A DNA stretch of 64,000 nucleotides from Hydractinia symbiolongicarpus. Its lineage: Eukaryota; Cnidaria; Hydrozoa; Anthoathecata; Hydractiniidae. Location of the stretch: positions 25,447,851-25,511,850 of the forward strand of contig NC_079877.1 in NCBI RefSeq assembly GCF_029227915.1. The letters run 5' to 3'. Within the stretch, counting starts at the first letter, position 1; each line of letters begins with the position of its first letter. The notes beneath the pieces were generated by a model that worked only from the letters and a program-made list of their open reading frames with translations, had not been told where the DNA came from and ran no database searches. The position numbers and the translations under genes are program-made. This document shows, one piece after another, positions 47,381 through 60,834 of this stretch.

Positions 47381-48914
47381 ATAAGTGTTTACCCAAAAAT
47401 TATCAGTTTGTTTGAGCCTTACAGAATACATTACAAGCAATGTATGTTCTAAGTACAATGAGTGAATCCGAGTGGTCAGTACTACGGCAGTATTTATATA
47501 CAGATCGTCATTTGCTCTCAAATGAATCCGCGGAAACTAAGGTTTCTCTTGATGGTTAAATGTCTAGTTGTGGTTTTATGGGAAAATAGCCGAAAATGCA
47601 GTACTTTTAAGCTGCAACTTGAACAATGGGTTTGTAATGTCATCCATACTTCATAATTTTCACGTGCAGAAATTGTTACTCCAAAAATTGCTCTACCGTG
47701 TTTGGCATTTGCGAAAAACTACAACAGAGTTCATAGTAAAAGTGAATGACGCGTTTTCATTGTGGTTCAAATATCCAAACGCAATGCATGATAGTCTTAC
47801 ACCGAGTAAAATAAAGCCACATCTGCATATGTTTGGATCTTACAAAGAGTTTTTTAATCACAAAATCAAGTTTAGTTAGTAGGAAAACAAGGAATAATGG
47901 GCGATTCGTCAGTGTTAATCAGATTATCACATGCAAAGAAGCAAGCTTAGCAGACCCGTAAAATATTTCTTTTCAATTTCACATCTTGTGTTCTACTGTG
48001 TTCACCCAACGAGTTTGAAATACCTAGAATGCACACCATGGCCCTCCAATACAACAAAAAGTGACTATCCATACATCATCAGTTTGTTTGAGCCTTACAA
48101 AATACATTACAAGTAATGTATGTCCTAAGTACAATGAGTGAATCCGAGTGGTCAGTACTACGCCAGTATTTATATACAAATCTTCATTTGCTCACAAGTG
48201 AATCCGCGGAAACTAAGGTTTCTCTTGATGGTTAAATGTCTAGTTGCGGTTTTACGGCAGAACAGTCGAAATTCCAGTACTTTCAAGCTGGAACTTGAAC
48301 AATCAGCCTGTAATGTCATCCATAATTCATAATTTTGATTGCAGAAATTGTTACTTTAAAAGTTGCTCTACCGTGTTTAGCATTTGCAAAAACACTACAA
48401 CAGACTTCACGGAAAAAGTAAATGAAGCCTTTTCAATGAGGTTCTTATGTCCAAACATAATGCACGATAGCCCTACACTGTGTGAAACGAAACTAAATCT
48501 GGATGCGTTTGCATCTTACAAAGACTTTTTTAATCACTAAATCAAGTGTAGTTAGTAAGAAAACAAGGAATAATGGGTGATTCGTCAGTGTTAATCATAG
48601 TACAAGATACAAAGAAACAAATTTAGCTGACACGCCTAAATATTCCTTTTCAATATCAAATCTTGAGTTTTACTGCGCTCACCCAGCAAGTTTGAAATAC
48701 CTAGAATTTACAACATGGCTCTCTAAAAAAGCAAAACGCGGTTATCCATACATGATCAGTTTTTTTAAGCCTTGCATAATACGTTACAAGCAATGCTGCG
48801 CAAATTAGGCTTTATCTTGATTGTTAAACGTCTAGTTGTGGTTTTACGGAAGAACAGTCGAAATATCAGTGCATTTGAGCTGAAACTTGAACAATGGGTT
48901 TGTAATGTCATCCA

Positions 48915-49020
48915 CCTATATTCGAATGCCCGTATACGTCCGTCCGTCCGTCTGTCACGCAAAATGGTAGCTTAGCTGCGACGGGCGAACCCGTGGATTT
49001 TTCCACGGACTAAAGACTAG
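48915..49020 (+). mobile_element. 106-bp Helitron-like element with known empty site
   Basis: Begins CCTATATTCGAATGCCCGTA, contains CGTCCGTCCGTCTGTCACGC and AAAATGGTAGC. It ends with a perfect hairpin CCGTGGA-TTTT-TCCACGG, then ACTAAAGACTAG followed by T. Sister units of the array read ATCCA|TA at the same place, so it sits between host A and T with no target duplication. These are Helitron hallmarks (CTRR end, 3' hairpin, A|T target); the 5' end is CC rather than TC. Confidence 0.8.
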
Positions 49021-51863
49021 TACTACATAATCTCCAAGTGCTGAAATTGTTACTCCAAAAATTGCTCTACCGTGTTTGGCATTTGCGAAAAACTACAACA
49101 GAGTTCATAGTAAAAGTGAATGACGCGTTTTCATTGTGGTTCAAATATCCAAACGCAATGCATGATAGTCTTACACCGAGTAAAATGAAGCCACATCTGC
49201 ATATGTTTGCATCTTATAAAGAGTTTTTTAATCACTAAATCAAGTGTAGTTAGTACGAAAACAAGGAATTATGGGTGATTTGCCAGTCTTCATCATAATA
49301 TCACATACAAAGTAACAAATTTAGTTGACACGCCTAAATATTCCTTTTCAATTTCACATTTTGAGTTTTACTGCGCTCACCCAACGAGATTGAAATACCT
49401 AGAATTCACAACATGGCTCTCCAAAAAAGCAAAGAGCGTTTATCCATATATGATCAGTTTGTTTGAGCCTTACAGAATATATAACAAGCAATGTATGTCC
49501 TAAATACCATGAGTAAATCCGAGTGGTCACTATTACGCTAGTATTCATACATCAATCGTCAATTTCTCACAAGTTAATCTGCGCATATTATGTTTGCTCT
49601 TGATTGCTAAATGTGTAGTTGTGGTTTTATGGAAGAATAGCCGAAAATTCAGTACTTTCAAGCTGGAACTTGAACAATCGGCCTGTAATATCATCCATAC
49701 TTCATAATTTTTAATTGCAGAAATTGTTACTTTAAAAATTGCTCTACCGTGTTTAGCATTTGCAAAAACACTACAACAGACTTCACGGAAAAAGTAAATG
49801 AAGCCTTTTCAATGTGGTTTTAATGTCCAAACGCAATGCTTGGTAGTCTTACACTGTCTGAAACGAAACTAAATCTGGATGAGTTTACATCTTACAAAGA
49901 GTGTTTTATCAGTAAATCAGGTGTAGTTGGTAGATGCACAAGGCGCATAAAGGTCGATTCGCCAGTGTTCGTCATAATATCAGATACAAAGAAACAAACT
50001 TAGCAGATACGCCTAAATATTACTTTTCAATTTCACATCTTGAGTTTTACTGCGCTCACCCAGCGACTTTAAAATACCTAGAACTCACAACATGGCTCTC
50101 CAAAAAACAAAAAGCGTTTATCCATATATGATCAGTTTGTTTGAGCCTTACAGAATACATTACAAGCAATGTATGTCCTAAGTACAATGAGTGAATCCGA
50201 GTGGTCAGTACTACGCCAGTATTTATATACAGATCGTCATTTGCTCTCAAATGAATCCGCGGAAACTAAGGTTTCTCTTGATGGTTATATGTCTAGTTGT
50301 GGTTTTATGGGAAAATAGCCGAAAATGCAGTACTTTTAAGCTGCAACTTGAACAATGGGTTTGCAATGTCATCCATACTTCATAATTTTCACGTGCAGAA
50401 ATTGTTACTTTAAAAGTTGCTCTACCGTGTTTAGCATTTGCAAAAACACTACAACAGACTTCACGGAAAAAGTAAATGAAGCCTTTTCAATGAGGTTCTT
50501 ATGTCCAAACATAATGCACGATAGCCCTACACTGTGTGAAACGAAACTAAATCTGGATGCGTTTGCATCTTACAAAGACTTTTTTAATCACTAAATCAAG
50601 TGTAGTTAGTAAGAAAACAAGGAATAATGGGTGATTCGTCAGTGTTAATCATAGTACAAGATACAACGAAACAAATTTAGTTGACACGCCTAAATATTCC
50701 TTTTCAATATCACATCTTGAGTTTTACTGCGCTCACCCAGCAAGTTTGAAATACCTAGAATTCACAACATGGCTCTCCAAAAAAGCAAAACGCGGTTATC
50801 CATACATGATCAGTTTTTTTAAGCCTTACAGAATACGTTACAAGCAATGCTGCGCAAATTAAGCTTTATCTTAATTGTTGAATGTCTAGTTGCGATTTTA
50901 CGGAAGAACAGTCGAAATTCCAGTACTTTTAAGCTGGAACTTGAACAATCGGCCTGTAATATCATCCATACTTCATAATTTTTAATTGCAGAAATTGTTA
51001 CTTTAAAAATTGCTCTACCGTGTTTAGCATTTGCAAAAACACTACAACAGACTTCACGGAAAAAGTAAATGAAGCCTTTTCAATGTGGTTTTAATGTCCA
51101 AACGCAATGCTTGGTAGTCTTACACTGTCTGAAACGAAACTAAATCTGGATGAGTTTACATCTTATAAAGAGTGTTTTATCAGTAAATCAGGTGTAGTTG
51201 GTAGATGCACAAGGCGCATAAAGGTCGATTCGCCAGTGTTCCTCATAATATCAGATACAAAGAAACAAACTTAGCAGATACGCCTAAATATTACTTTTCA
51301 ATTTCACATCTTGAGTTTTACTGCGCTCACCCAGCGACTTTGAAATACCTAGAATGCACAACATGGCTCTCCAAAAAACAAAAAGCGTTTATCCATATAT
51401 GATCAGTTTGTTTGAGCCTTACAGAATACATTACAAGCAATGTATGTCCTAAGTACAATGAGTGAATCCGAGTGGTCAGTACTACGGCAGTATTTATATA
51501 CAGATCGTCATTTGCTCTCAAATGAATCCGCGGAAATTAAGGTTTCTCTTGATGGTTAAATGTCTAGTTGTGATTTTATGGAAAAATAGCCAAAAATTCA
51601 GTATTTTAAGCCGCAACTTGAACAATGGGTTTGTAATGTCATCCATACTTCATAATTTTCACTTGCAAAAATTGTTACTCCAAAAATTGCTTTACCGTGT
51701 TTGGCATTTGCGGAAAACTACAACAGAGTTCATAGTAAAAGTGAATGACGCGTTTTCATTGTGGTTCAAATATCCAAACGCAATGCATGATAGTCTTACA
51801 CCGAGTAAAATGAAGCCACATCTGCATATGTTTGCATCTTACAAGAGAACGGACTGCGCTTTC

Positions 51864-52320
51864 AACCCTATTTGGTCCGAGGTTTTTCGAACATATTATG
51901 ACCGGAGGAGGGGCGGAATCAGCCCCCCCCCCTCAATAACTTCTCATAGCCTTGATCAAATTGAATCAAACTTGGCACACTTTCACTACGTGACAAAAGG
52001 AAGAAAATGGCAGCAATATATTTTTTCTTGCTTCAGCACGTTTTCTGTGACGTCATCAAGAGCTTGAAATTTGTTTAAAATGGCACTATCTACTTAAAAT
52101 TCAATTGCTTTAGTTCTAGAGTGATTTTTTACATTCTGTTTGAATTTTCCCGAGGCTACTTAACATATATTACGGTTTTTACAGAGATCGTATGCAAAAT
52201 TGTCAAATATTGCCCGAAAATCCGTTTTTTCTGATTTTCGGGTAAAATTCGAAATAATCGGGAAATCGGATTAATCACGTGAGCAAAGCGTGCAAAAAGA
52301 TTCTTCTTGATGAAACAAAG
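51864..52320 (+). repeat. Dispersed AACCCTATTTGGTCC repeat
   Basis: Starts AACCCTATTTGGTCCGAGG, includes a C run (51928-51937) and CTCAATAACTTCTCATAGCC. A CACGTGAGCAAAGCGTG segment lies at 52276-52292. The same start (AACCCTATTCGGTCC) appears at the right window edge (63985-64000). Interrupts unit 7 of the tandem array. Right boundary uncertain; superfamily unknown. Confidence 0.5.
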
Positions 52321-52682
52321 TTGTGTTGTAAGTTGCAAGTTCCAGACATAAACCTAACAAGAGTTATTTTATTTTCCCTATTACAAGGGTTTTATAGAGA
52401 TTTTTAGGGGTAGTTTCGAGTAATAGCCAATATCAAAGCTTCTGTATGGGTGTCTAATAGATAAATATTGAAACTCAGTAAGTAAACTTAAACTTTGCCA
52501 TCATCCAAAGAAGATTTGCCACCACTTGTGATAAGTATGCTCTTTAATAAAAGGTGTGTTAAGTCATTCAATACTTCTATTTGTCACATTTATAACATTG
52601 CAGCTATTACATTAAATTTAAAAATGACACGGGACTTAGTTCGTTAGGGCTTTTAGCATTTTGTGACAATCATTTATTCTGC

Positions 52683-52943
<261 letters not shown>

Positions 52944-52949
52944 TATATA

Positions 52950-54487
52950 TTATATATATATTGAACAGTTTGACTGAAAAGCCCCTGATTTGTATTGAGT
53001 ACCCTCTTGTCGCTGGAATTCATCCTGCTTCTTACAACGCGAACATTTCTTCTCCTTCCGACGTAGTTTTACAGTTTCTTGGTTCTTATACTCAGCATTC
53101 TTTATGCGCTCATTATCGATTGCTTTCCACTTGTTTCGCATGGTTTCAGTGTACTGCAGGGGGCATTTTTTGAATAAACTTGGTAGGGTGTAATTTATAC
53201 CACTATTGAAGATGCATACACCAAGACTGATTCCAAGCGATATTTCTTCAGGAGAGAGATTTGAATGAGGAACTATCACCGTCGCCAATGAAAGGTAAAT
53301 AACGAATGTTGTGTTTCTCTAATGACCGCATACATCTCGACGACTCCGTCTGATTCTATTTTCTAAGAAAAAAAACACAACATTATATACAGCCCAAACT
53401 TCCAAATTTTTTCCCCATTAATATAGTTAGAAGTATTTAAAAACAATCCCTGGGAACAAAGTTGATCACACTAAATAACAACTTACATGAGGGCTTTCAT
53501 CATGGTTCAAAAAACAATCAGGTTCATGATCACAATACCAATTGAGATAATCCAGTTGAGTTATTTCATTAGTGCTTTTCTTATCTTGCATGTGATTACA
53601 GAGTCTGCAATAACTATTTTTAAAAACAATATCTAGGACTTGCCCTGTACTATCGGCTATTGCGCCAGAAATTCCCTGAAAAGATGTCCAACCCCTTTTC
53701 TTCCACGAACCATCAAAACACATAGCGACGTTCCCGGGCTCGTTTTTATCTTCACACCCGCTAGTTCTACTTTTTCTAGCGTAGTTCGCAGCATTTGAAA
53801 GGTTTTCCTGAAGTGTATCAAAAGCTTTCAATTCTAGTAACTTTGCTTGTTCTGCAAAGCACGACTTCGATAACGGTGTTGCTAAACCCAAAACAGAACA
53901 TATTTTCTCCAACCCATTTCTACCTTTTCCAATAACTCTTGCACCAATTACGCTTTGTCTGTTGATGTCATAGGTATAACCAGATTTCTCAGTTGTGTAC
54001 AATCCTTTACTCGAGACTAAACTAATACAATGTTTGTTCACACAAATAAAATGAAACTTCGTATCCAGTCCCGCTCTGAAAGATTTTTCTTCACGAACCT
54101 TCAATTTATCATGGTACATCTTACACACAGCAACATCGCTCAAGTAATTTTCCAAGGCTTCGATTGATATTATCCAGTGATGAACAGCCTTGGAAAATTG
54201 TTTATCATCCATAACCTCGATTTCACTTTCTGATTTTTCTTCTTCGTCAGACGAGCTGAATTCATAACTTCCTATTTTGCTTTGACTGACAGAAGCTTTG
54301 TTTTCATTTTCAAAATTAACTTGGATCCCTTGTTCTCGCAGTAATTTATCTTGATCATACCAAGATCCTTTATCCAATACCTTTAGCTCTTTTTGTTTCT
54401 CGGAATCAAATTTCCATTGTTTATTTTTCCTTTTTTTCTTAAAGTTTTGAATGGATTTCTACGATAATTTGACGATTTCGAAGACAT
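52950..54487 (-). pseudogene. Mutator-like transposon protein gene, inactivated
   Basis: Exon 1 (54487-53487) starts MSSKSSNYRRNPF. It shifts frame in an A run near 54431-54437, then reads on through GSWYDQD and the core motif CFDGSWKKRGWTSFQG (Asp-containing) to HEPDCFLNHDESPH at a GTAAGT donor. Exon 2 (53354-52950) opens after AATAG with IRYLPFIGDGDSSSF, the next conserved Asp block. It then jumps to the C-terminal region ([30 protein letters not shown]). This order matches the 'Mutator-like transposable element' domain found in many animals; roughly 150 residues between GDGDSSSF and EEISLG are missing. The frameshift and deletion make it non-functional. The intron holds CCCTGGGAACAAAGTTG (53448-53464), a half-end of the CTCGTCCCCAG MITE family. 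Confidence 0.72.
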
Positions 54488-57400
54488 TTTCACGATAACA
54501 AAAAGAAACATAGTAAAATGTTCCTTAAAAATCCTCCTTTAAAAATGGCCTGTCGTTTATAATTCACCTTTTCCGAATTTTTTTTCTTTGATGTGCCGCA
54601 GCTCAATTTTTTAAAGAAAATTGATAAATCATAAAAATCTCATATTCATACATCAAACAAACAACCTACTACAACACGTTTTTCAATTTTGTACTAATTA
54701 ACCGGCTCGGAGATGAGGCTTATTGGTACAAGTCGAAAATTAAGAAGGCTGTGACAGGTCGGAGGGCTATAGCCCCCCCCCCTTTTTTTGCCAACAAATT
54801 TTTTTTTGGCTAAAATTTTCAAGAAAATAAATAATTACAACCAGAAATATGAGAAGAGAGATATGGCATATGAGTTGTGCCCGTGGCCTGCCTCTATACA
54901 CTTTTTCTGTATGATTTGCTTTCTCTAATGTTTTTTTAAGGTCGCTCGAACAGGGAGATTTTAAAAAAGTCTATTTGCTGCAAACGGAAGAATGCTGTTC
55001 ACTCTTGTCGCGTAAAATTTAAAATCGTTTACAACCAAAACAAATATGGTGCTTACAGCAAGGCAAATTATTTTATTGCTTTTGTTGCGAAGGCGGTAGA
55101 AACGTAAATATACTCGCGTAGCTAAAAGAAGATTCTGGGTTCGTCAAATCTACAAGGAGAGAAAAATAAAAGGAGAATATCATCTCCTGGACGAATGCTG
55201 GTGAATAAGCGAAAATTACGTAGTATACTAAAATAGATTTTGCGCATGTGCAGATGCATGGTCGCTTATTCGTGCGACAACGGCGAATGAAGTGTGAACC
55301 GGCCTTTAAGTTTACATTGTTATTTGTGTGTTAAGGCTGTAAAAGAGAACAGAGAGAAGAGAACTTTTCTTTTGCGTACATTAACAAAGTGTCATCTGCA
55401 GGCGCCACTATTAATAATAACTATATCTGAATTTTAGCCCCCCTCACTTTTAAAACAATGGTGTCATTAAAACTGCAATTTCCCGGACTAAGGGTCTGGA
55501 TCTCAGTAGGCGGGTAAGAAGTTTCTTCGGTAAGCGGGATCAATTTATGTCGATTCGGCATAATTTTCAAAAATAAACAATAGATTCTTATCACAATAAA
55601 CAATAGAAACTTATCACATGGTAGTTTTCCACCCGAGGCAGTGTCCACGCTATGCTTTTAAAAGTGGAGGGCCCATGCTACTGCTACTTTAGAGTCAACC
55701 CGAGGATCAACAAATATTACTTAAAGTTTTTTGAAGTTGAAAAAGTCAGTGTTTTTAGCCAACCTAGAGCTGTGAAATTCACAAATCAGCGGGTAAAATT
55801 TAAAGATGTTTTTTAAATTTTACAAAAAAAAACTATAGATAACAAATAGTATATCATCAGATAAATAAAATCCAATTCACTAAATTTACCAAAAATGTTT
55901 TTCCTTAGTGGTTTCGAGGCAACGAATTCGTTAGCTTTGTTGACGAAAGATATTTTATCCGTAAGCCTTTTATGGAAAGAAAGCACAGCCAAAAAAAAGA
56001 AATAAATGGGGGGGGGCGGACCCTGCCAGGGAAAAGTTTTCATGATCATGCTGAAATATTTCCCCGCTAACCAAGAAAATATTACATAAACATATAATTA
56101 TGCTGAATATGATGTTAAGGTCAAAAACATCAAACATCACAGGAAACGTGTATTGAATCTTCTCTTTTATTGCCGCCTCATAAGATTTTTTTGCCCGGCA
56201 AAATCCCCCTTTTCGTTTTTTTGTGTGCTACTTAATTTCACATGTATGTAAACAAAGTATGACGTTTCATCCGGGTCTGTTTTTTAATTCTAAGCTTACA
56301 TACGGGTATTTTATTTTACTAACGTTTTGTGCAGCGTTTCGCCAGCGTGGTCACTTTCGGGTTGAACATTGCCGAAGATTGTTGTGTGACAAAACAAAAA
56401 CAAGGTATATATATATATGTATATAAATTTAGCTTGAGTTTCATTTTTTTACTCCTAAGTTATTGAATGCAAATGTTCTTTTTTTTGCTTCATGTTCCTA
56501 ATGAAGAAAAATATTGTGTTAATTATAAATTGTAGTTATTTTGGAATCTGATTTTTTTGTACTTTTTCTTTTCGTGTTGTATAGCTAGCTAGTTAGCTAC
56601 CTTTAGCCATGGTCTGAATTTTCTGTGCTTGTTTATTTTTTACTCTCAAAATTTAATATCAGAAGATAGTTCTTACAGCTGAGGATACAAAGAAAAAAAC
56701 CCATTGGGCTATCAAGTTTGAGTAACCTGGGGAGTAGTTGGCAATAGGTGGCAGGAGGATAGACGTAGCTTAGCTTATATAGAATGAAGTATGAGTGATA
56801 GAGGTATGGTACCTTAAAAAAACTGTGCTGCGAAGAATATGAAATTTAAAAATTTGTGTTGCGGAGTGGGTGAGAGGGCCCCCCTAGGTTCGCAAGCGAA
56901 AATTTTTAGATGCCCCTTTCGGTTGAAACCTATAAAACAAGAAGTTACCACATGCTCCATGGTAATCAATTAAACGGTTTTAATTTCGCCAAATTGAAAA
57001 AGGTTTAATTTCCTGAAACATAACCTGGGGTTTCTGCATTAGCAGTACCACATTGTGTTTCGGACGCAATATTGTATGGGCCAGTGACATTTTGACCTGA
57101 TCAGAAAATGTTTAAGAATATTAAACAGAACAAAAATGGTATCATGGCATCAGTGTACAGTTCGGGTTAAGTTACAAAAACGGAAAATATTTTTTTATCG
57201 GAAAATTATTTCCTGGTTTAGAAATTATATATGAGATTTCATGATAAAATTTTTTCATTTTTCTGAAATTTTTTCTGATTGAACTCAAAAAATGAATGGT
57301 ATATATAATATATATGAAGATTTTCAGTAAGTTTCCTATTACATATATATTGAAATAATTTCCGTTTCTGTAACTTAGACCGCACTGATGTATGCTCACC

Positions 57401-57489
57401 AGCAGGGTTTAAAAAGCTCTCCAATCCCCCTTAATGTTAAAAACAGCCCTTTGTGGCTGAGCAACGTAAACGATTACACATGACGTACT
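54488..57489. other. Intergenic DNA with repeat relics
   Basis: No gene recognised. C/G homopolymer runs near 54775-54782, 56005-56014 and 56876-56885 sit in transposon-like surroundings (such as GGGCTATAGCCCCCCC). Open frames at 55421-56049 and 56223-56426 show no domain. Confidence 0.4.
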
Positions 57490-60311
57490 CAGGGTGTCTA
57501 GTGCACCCTGAAAACCATAAAAACCCTGAAAGGCCCTGAATATCATAAAAATTAGCCAAAAAACACTTAAAGCCCTGAATAATTATTTCTCTTTCAGTTT
57601 GCAATAATTTTTTATGTGAAAAAGTTCAGGGAAAGTAATATAACCTTATGTAGAAACTTTGTTCTATGAGTTATATTTATACTAAGTGGAAATGTTACAT
57701 TCATAATATTCATATAATATTATATTCAGTGGAAATATTTTAACACTAGTCGATTAGGCCCGTGGAAAAATCCACTTAGGCAGAAAAACAATTGAAAAGT
57801 TCTGTCATTTGAATTTTGATGACATCAGCTAATATTTCAGTATATTGAAAATGCCTTTTACTAAAAAACATAATCTGAAAATGCATAAAAAGAAAGTATA
57901 TAAGTCATAATTTAACAAAAAAGTTCTTAAAATCTAACACAAAATATCAAATGTCAAATCGCATGAAATCCTCCCAACAAAACTTCAGACAAAATATGAA
58001 AAACAATGGCGTGCAAGGTGTAAAATCTAGTTAGTAGAAAGTTACAACATTGACAGTCACAACCCAGACAGTTACGACAACAATAATAATAATGTCAGAA
58101 ATAACACATATCTCTAATATGTATACATCTTATTATGTGATTATGTTGAAAACCTTCAATATTTTAATCTGAAGTGTCGAAAAGAAAGGCTTGCAACAGT
58201 AAGCACAGATCTATGAAATAAGTTCTTTACGCATTTTTAACATTGTCTTTTCCCTAAATGCTTATACAACAATACAACCTGAACAATATCAAAAAGCCAA
58301 ACTTTAACAAACTTTGAAAAATCATTTATTCGGTTGCATACCATCCTCTCCCGCAAAAATATGCACAAAATGTAAAAATTAACCGGTTAACAAAACAATT
58401 TTTTGTCTAATGATCCGTACCGACTTTACCAAACATTTTAGCCTGAAATGTCGAAAAAGCAATGAGCAAGGAGTAAATTTCAAATCAACAAAAATCATTA
58501 TTTTGAAAACATTGTATATATATATATGGTCCTTCCTCACAAAAGTTTACAATAAATGTTGAACACAAAGGTTTATGAGGAGCAAATCAAAATATGAACA
58601 AAAATCAGTTCAATTGGCATGTTCTATATTGTCTTCAGCCATAAAATCTTCCACAAAATTGATATGAAACCCATCAAATTCACCTCAGAAAAAGCAGTCA
58701 TTTAAATGCATACAAAAATACAACTTGTAGAATATCAAATTATTATTTTTAGTATATATAATTGCATATGGTCCTCCCTCACAACAGTTAAATTTTTGCA
58801 CTAAATTTGAAACACAAAATACAAATTCTAAATAATTCCTATGGTTTTCCTCAAAAGTTTAATCAAAATATAAAAGATGAGAGGTGAACGACAAAATCAA
58901 AGTTTGCAGAATTAAATTATTTTGGTATATATATGTCTATTGATATATGCCCTTTATAACAATATTTCAATCCAAAATGTGAAAAAGAAAAACAGTTTGC
59001 AACAAAATCAGTTATTCTGATGATATTGCATACACTTTTTCTCCACAAAAGTGTAAAAAAAGAATGGTTGTAGGAAATACTTCTGATTCAACAAAAATCA
59101 GTATTTGCATCTTGTACTCATTAAATATTATCCAAAATTTCAAAAAACTGCGTACAGAGTCCTGCCCGGTAAGAATTTATACAAAATATAAAAAAAAAAA
59201 AGTTTTTTCAGTGTTGTACTCCCTCAAAAAAGTTGAAACTTTTCTTAATTGAGACAAAATGCCATAAACAAAAACATTTTAGTCAGAACATCTAGAACAA
59301 CAAAAATCACTACACTTAAGGTACCAGAATTACTACATGTTAAATAAAAATCGTTTCGTCATATTGCATGTAACCGATGTATATAAGTTTAGTTACACAA
59401 AATGTGAAAAATACATTATTTGCTTACACAAATTGTGAAAAATACATTATTTGCTTAAAAACAGTCCTTAAACTCTTTTTAAATATTATGTAATACTTTT
59501 TTAAAAGTTGTTGTGGCTTGTTAAAATGCTTAAAAAAAAAGGCTTAAAATGTCAATTAAAATAAGTTACAGTCACATTCTTAGCAAAGACCACTAAGATT
59601 AGCTTACATGTAAAAAGCAACATAAAACTGAAGCTAACATACAGCAGCTAATAGCTGGTCACTATAAACTGGAGACTTAGCTAGGTGTAAAGAACATGGC
59701 TACATATTTATAAATTCCTAGCTACCTAGCTAGTTGTTGTTGGTGTGGTTGATGCTAGCTAACAAACATGTCTCGCATCAATAATATCATCAAAACTTTA
59801 AAAAACATAAACAAACCTTACAGTAACCTTTCTATACTTCATTTATATACCATGCCCCTTTTTAAATGCTTTTGTAAAGATTTATTTTGAAGGCAAGAGA
59901 AGAGAAATGCGTAAAAAGGACAGCCATCTTTTTTGCAAACACAATTTCCGTTACTTTGTGCTAGAACTTCATTTAACAAACCACACAAAACTCGCGGCTT
60001 TTCACGACAAAGAAGACATTTTTTTTTTCGGCAACATCAAAGATTTTTTTCGGCAACATCAAATGAAAATGAAGACATCCACTTTGCCTGTCACAGACAC
60101 ACAGACAGACACACTTAGCGTATTATTATATAAGATGATTTAGCTCTGTTCTTGAAACCTGGAATCGAGCACCCACCCACCTTATTTATATTTTACGGTA
60201 TCTTTGTAGGACACTAAAAAACAAAGAAAAAAACCTGAAAAATTACAAAATATTGGCGAAAAAACCCTTAATGACCCTGAAATTTATTTCCGAAATTCAC
60301 TAGACACCTTG
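57490..60311. mobile_element. CAGGGTGTCTAGTG inverted-repeat element split by a Helitron
   Basis: Ends CAGGGTGTCTAGTG and CACTAGACACCTTG are inverted, with CCCTGAAA and ACCCTGAAATT motifs inside both arms. CAGGG ends recall hAT elements, but no 8-bp duplication is visible. Without the nested 2390-bp insertion the element is about 430 bp. Confidence 0.5.
57746..60135 (-). mobile_element. 2.39-kb non-autonomous Helitron-like element
   Basis: Read on the minus strand it starts TCTTATATAATAATACGCTA with GTGTCTGTCTGTGTGTCTG. It ends with GTGGATTTTTCCACGG, GCCTAATCGACTAG and host T; the base before the start is A. The interior is AT-rich without transposase and contains diverged tandem copies of a block with CATATGGTCCTCCCTCACAA. 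The first roughly 490 bp (plus coordinates) match 63522-64000. Confidence 0.7.
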
Positions 60312-60834
60312 TATCTGCAAAATATCCAGCTAGATATGTTCTTTTGCTGAATTCGCTAAAAATTTGGTTTTTGGTTAAAAGTTGCCAGAACTAACAAATT
60401 TTGTAGATGATTGTAGTTATTTGAACATTCCTAATCAGAATTATCCCAATCTCATTGACTGCAATATGTTAGCTAGTTATAAAAAATCTGTCCTAAAAAT
60501 CCTTTTATATATGCTAGCTAAGTAACTGATGTTATGTTAGCTAATCAGCTGGTTTCATGCTACACGTAGCTAGCTAGTCAGATAAGTTCGGTAGCTTTAT
60601 CATAGATAGTATGCTATCTGGCTTAAGTAAGAATAAGAACTGATTCATTACATGTAAAAAATAGTGATATACATACACTTTCTTCCTTTTCTTGAGCAAC
60701 CCCTTCCGTCAGTTGCGATATAGCTTAGATTAGATAATTTTGGTAGATTATACCACAAGGTATTAAACCTAGCAGAAATGAAATTTTTTTGTAATGTGTT
60801 CTACCAAGTGGGATGGCTCTGCAAGCAACCTAGC

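Larger units (their letters stand above)
47100..51848 (+). repeat. Tandem array, seven units of about 675 bp
   Basis: The landmark GCAGAAATTGTTAC recurs near 47667, 48341, 49042, 49717, 50395, 50988 and 51664, giving units of about 593-700 bp. The last units form a 1271-bp higher-order repeat: 49934-50594 and 51205-51848 match in the same order. Each unit contains three conserved short frames: one with FSISHLEFYCAHPATLKYLE, one with RKLRFLLMVKCLVVVL and one with VNEAFSMRF or VNDAFSLWF ending ASYKEFFNH. These could be decayed exons or chance frames kept open by recent duplication. No known domain. Unit 3 carries a Helitron insertion; unit 7 is cut by another repeat. Confidence 0.85.
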
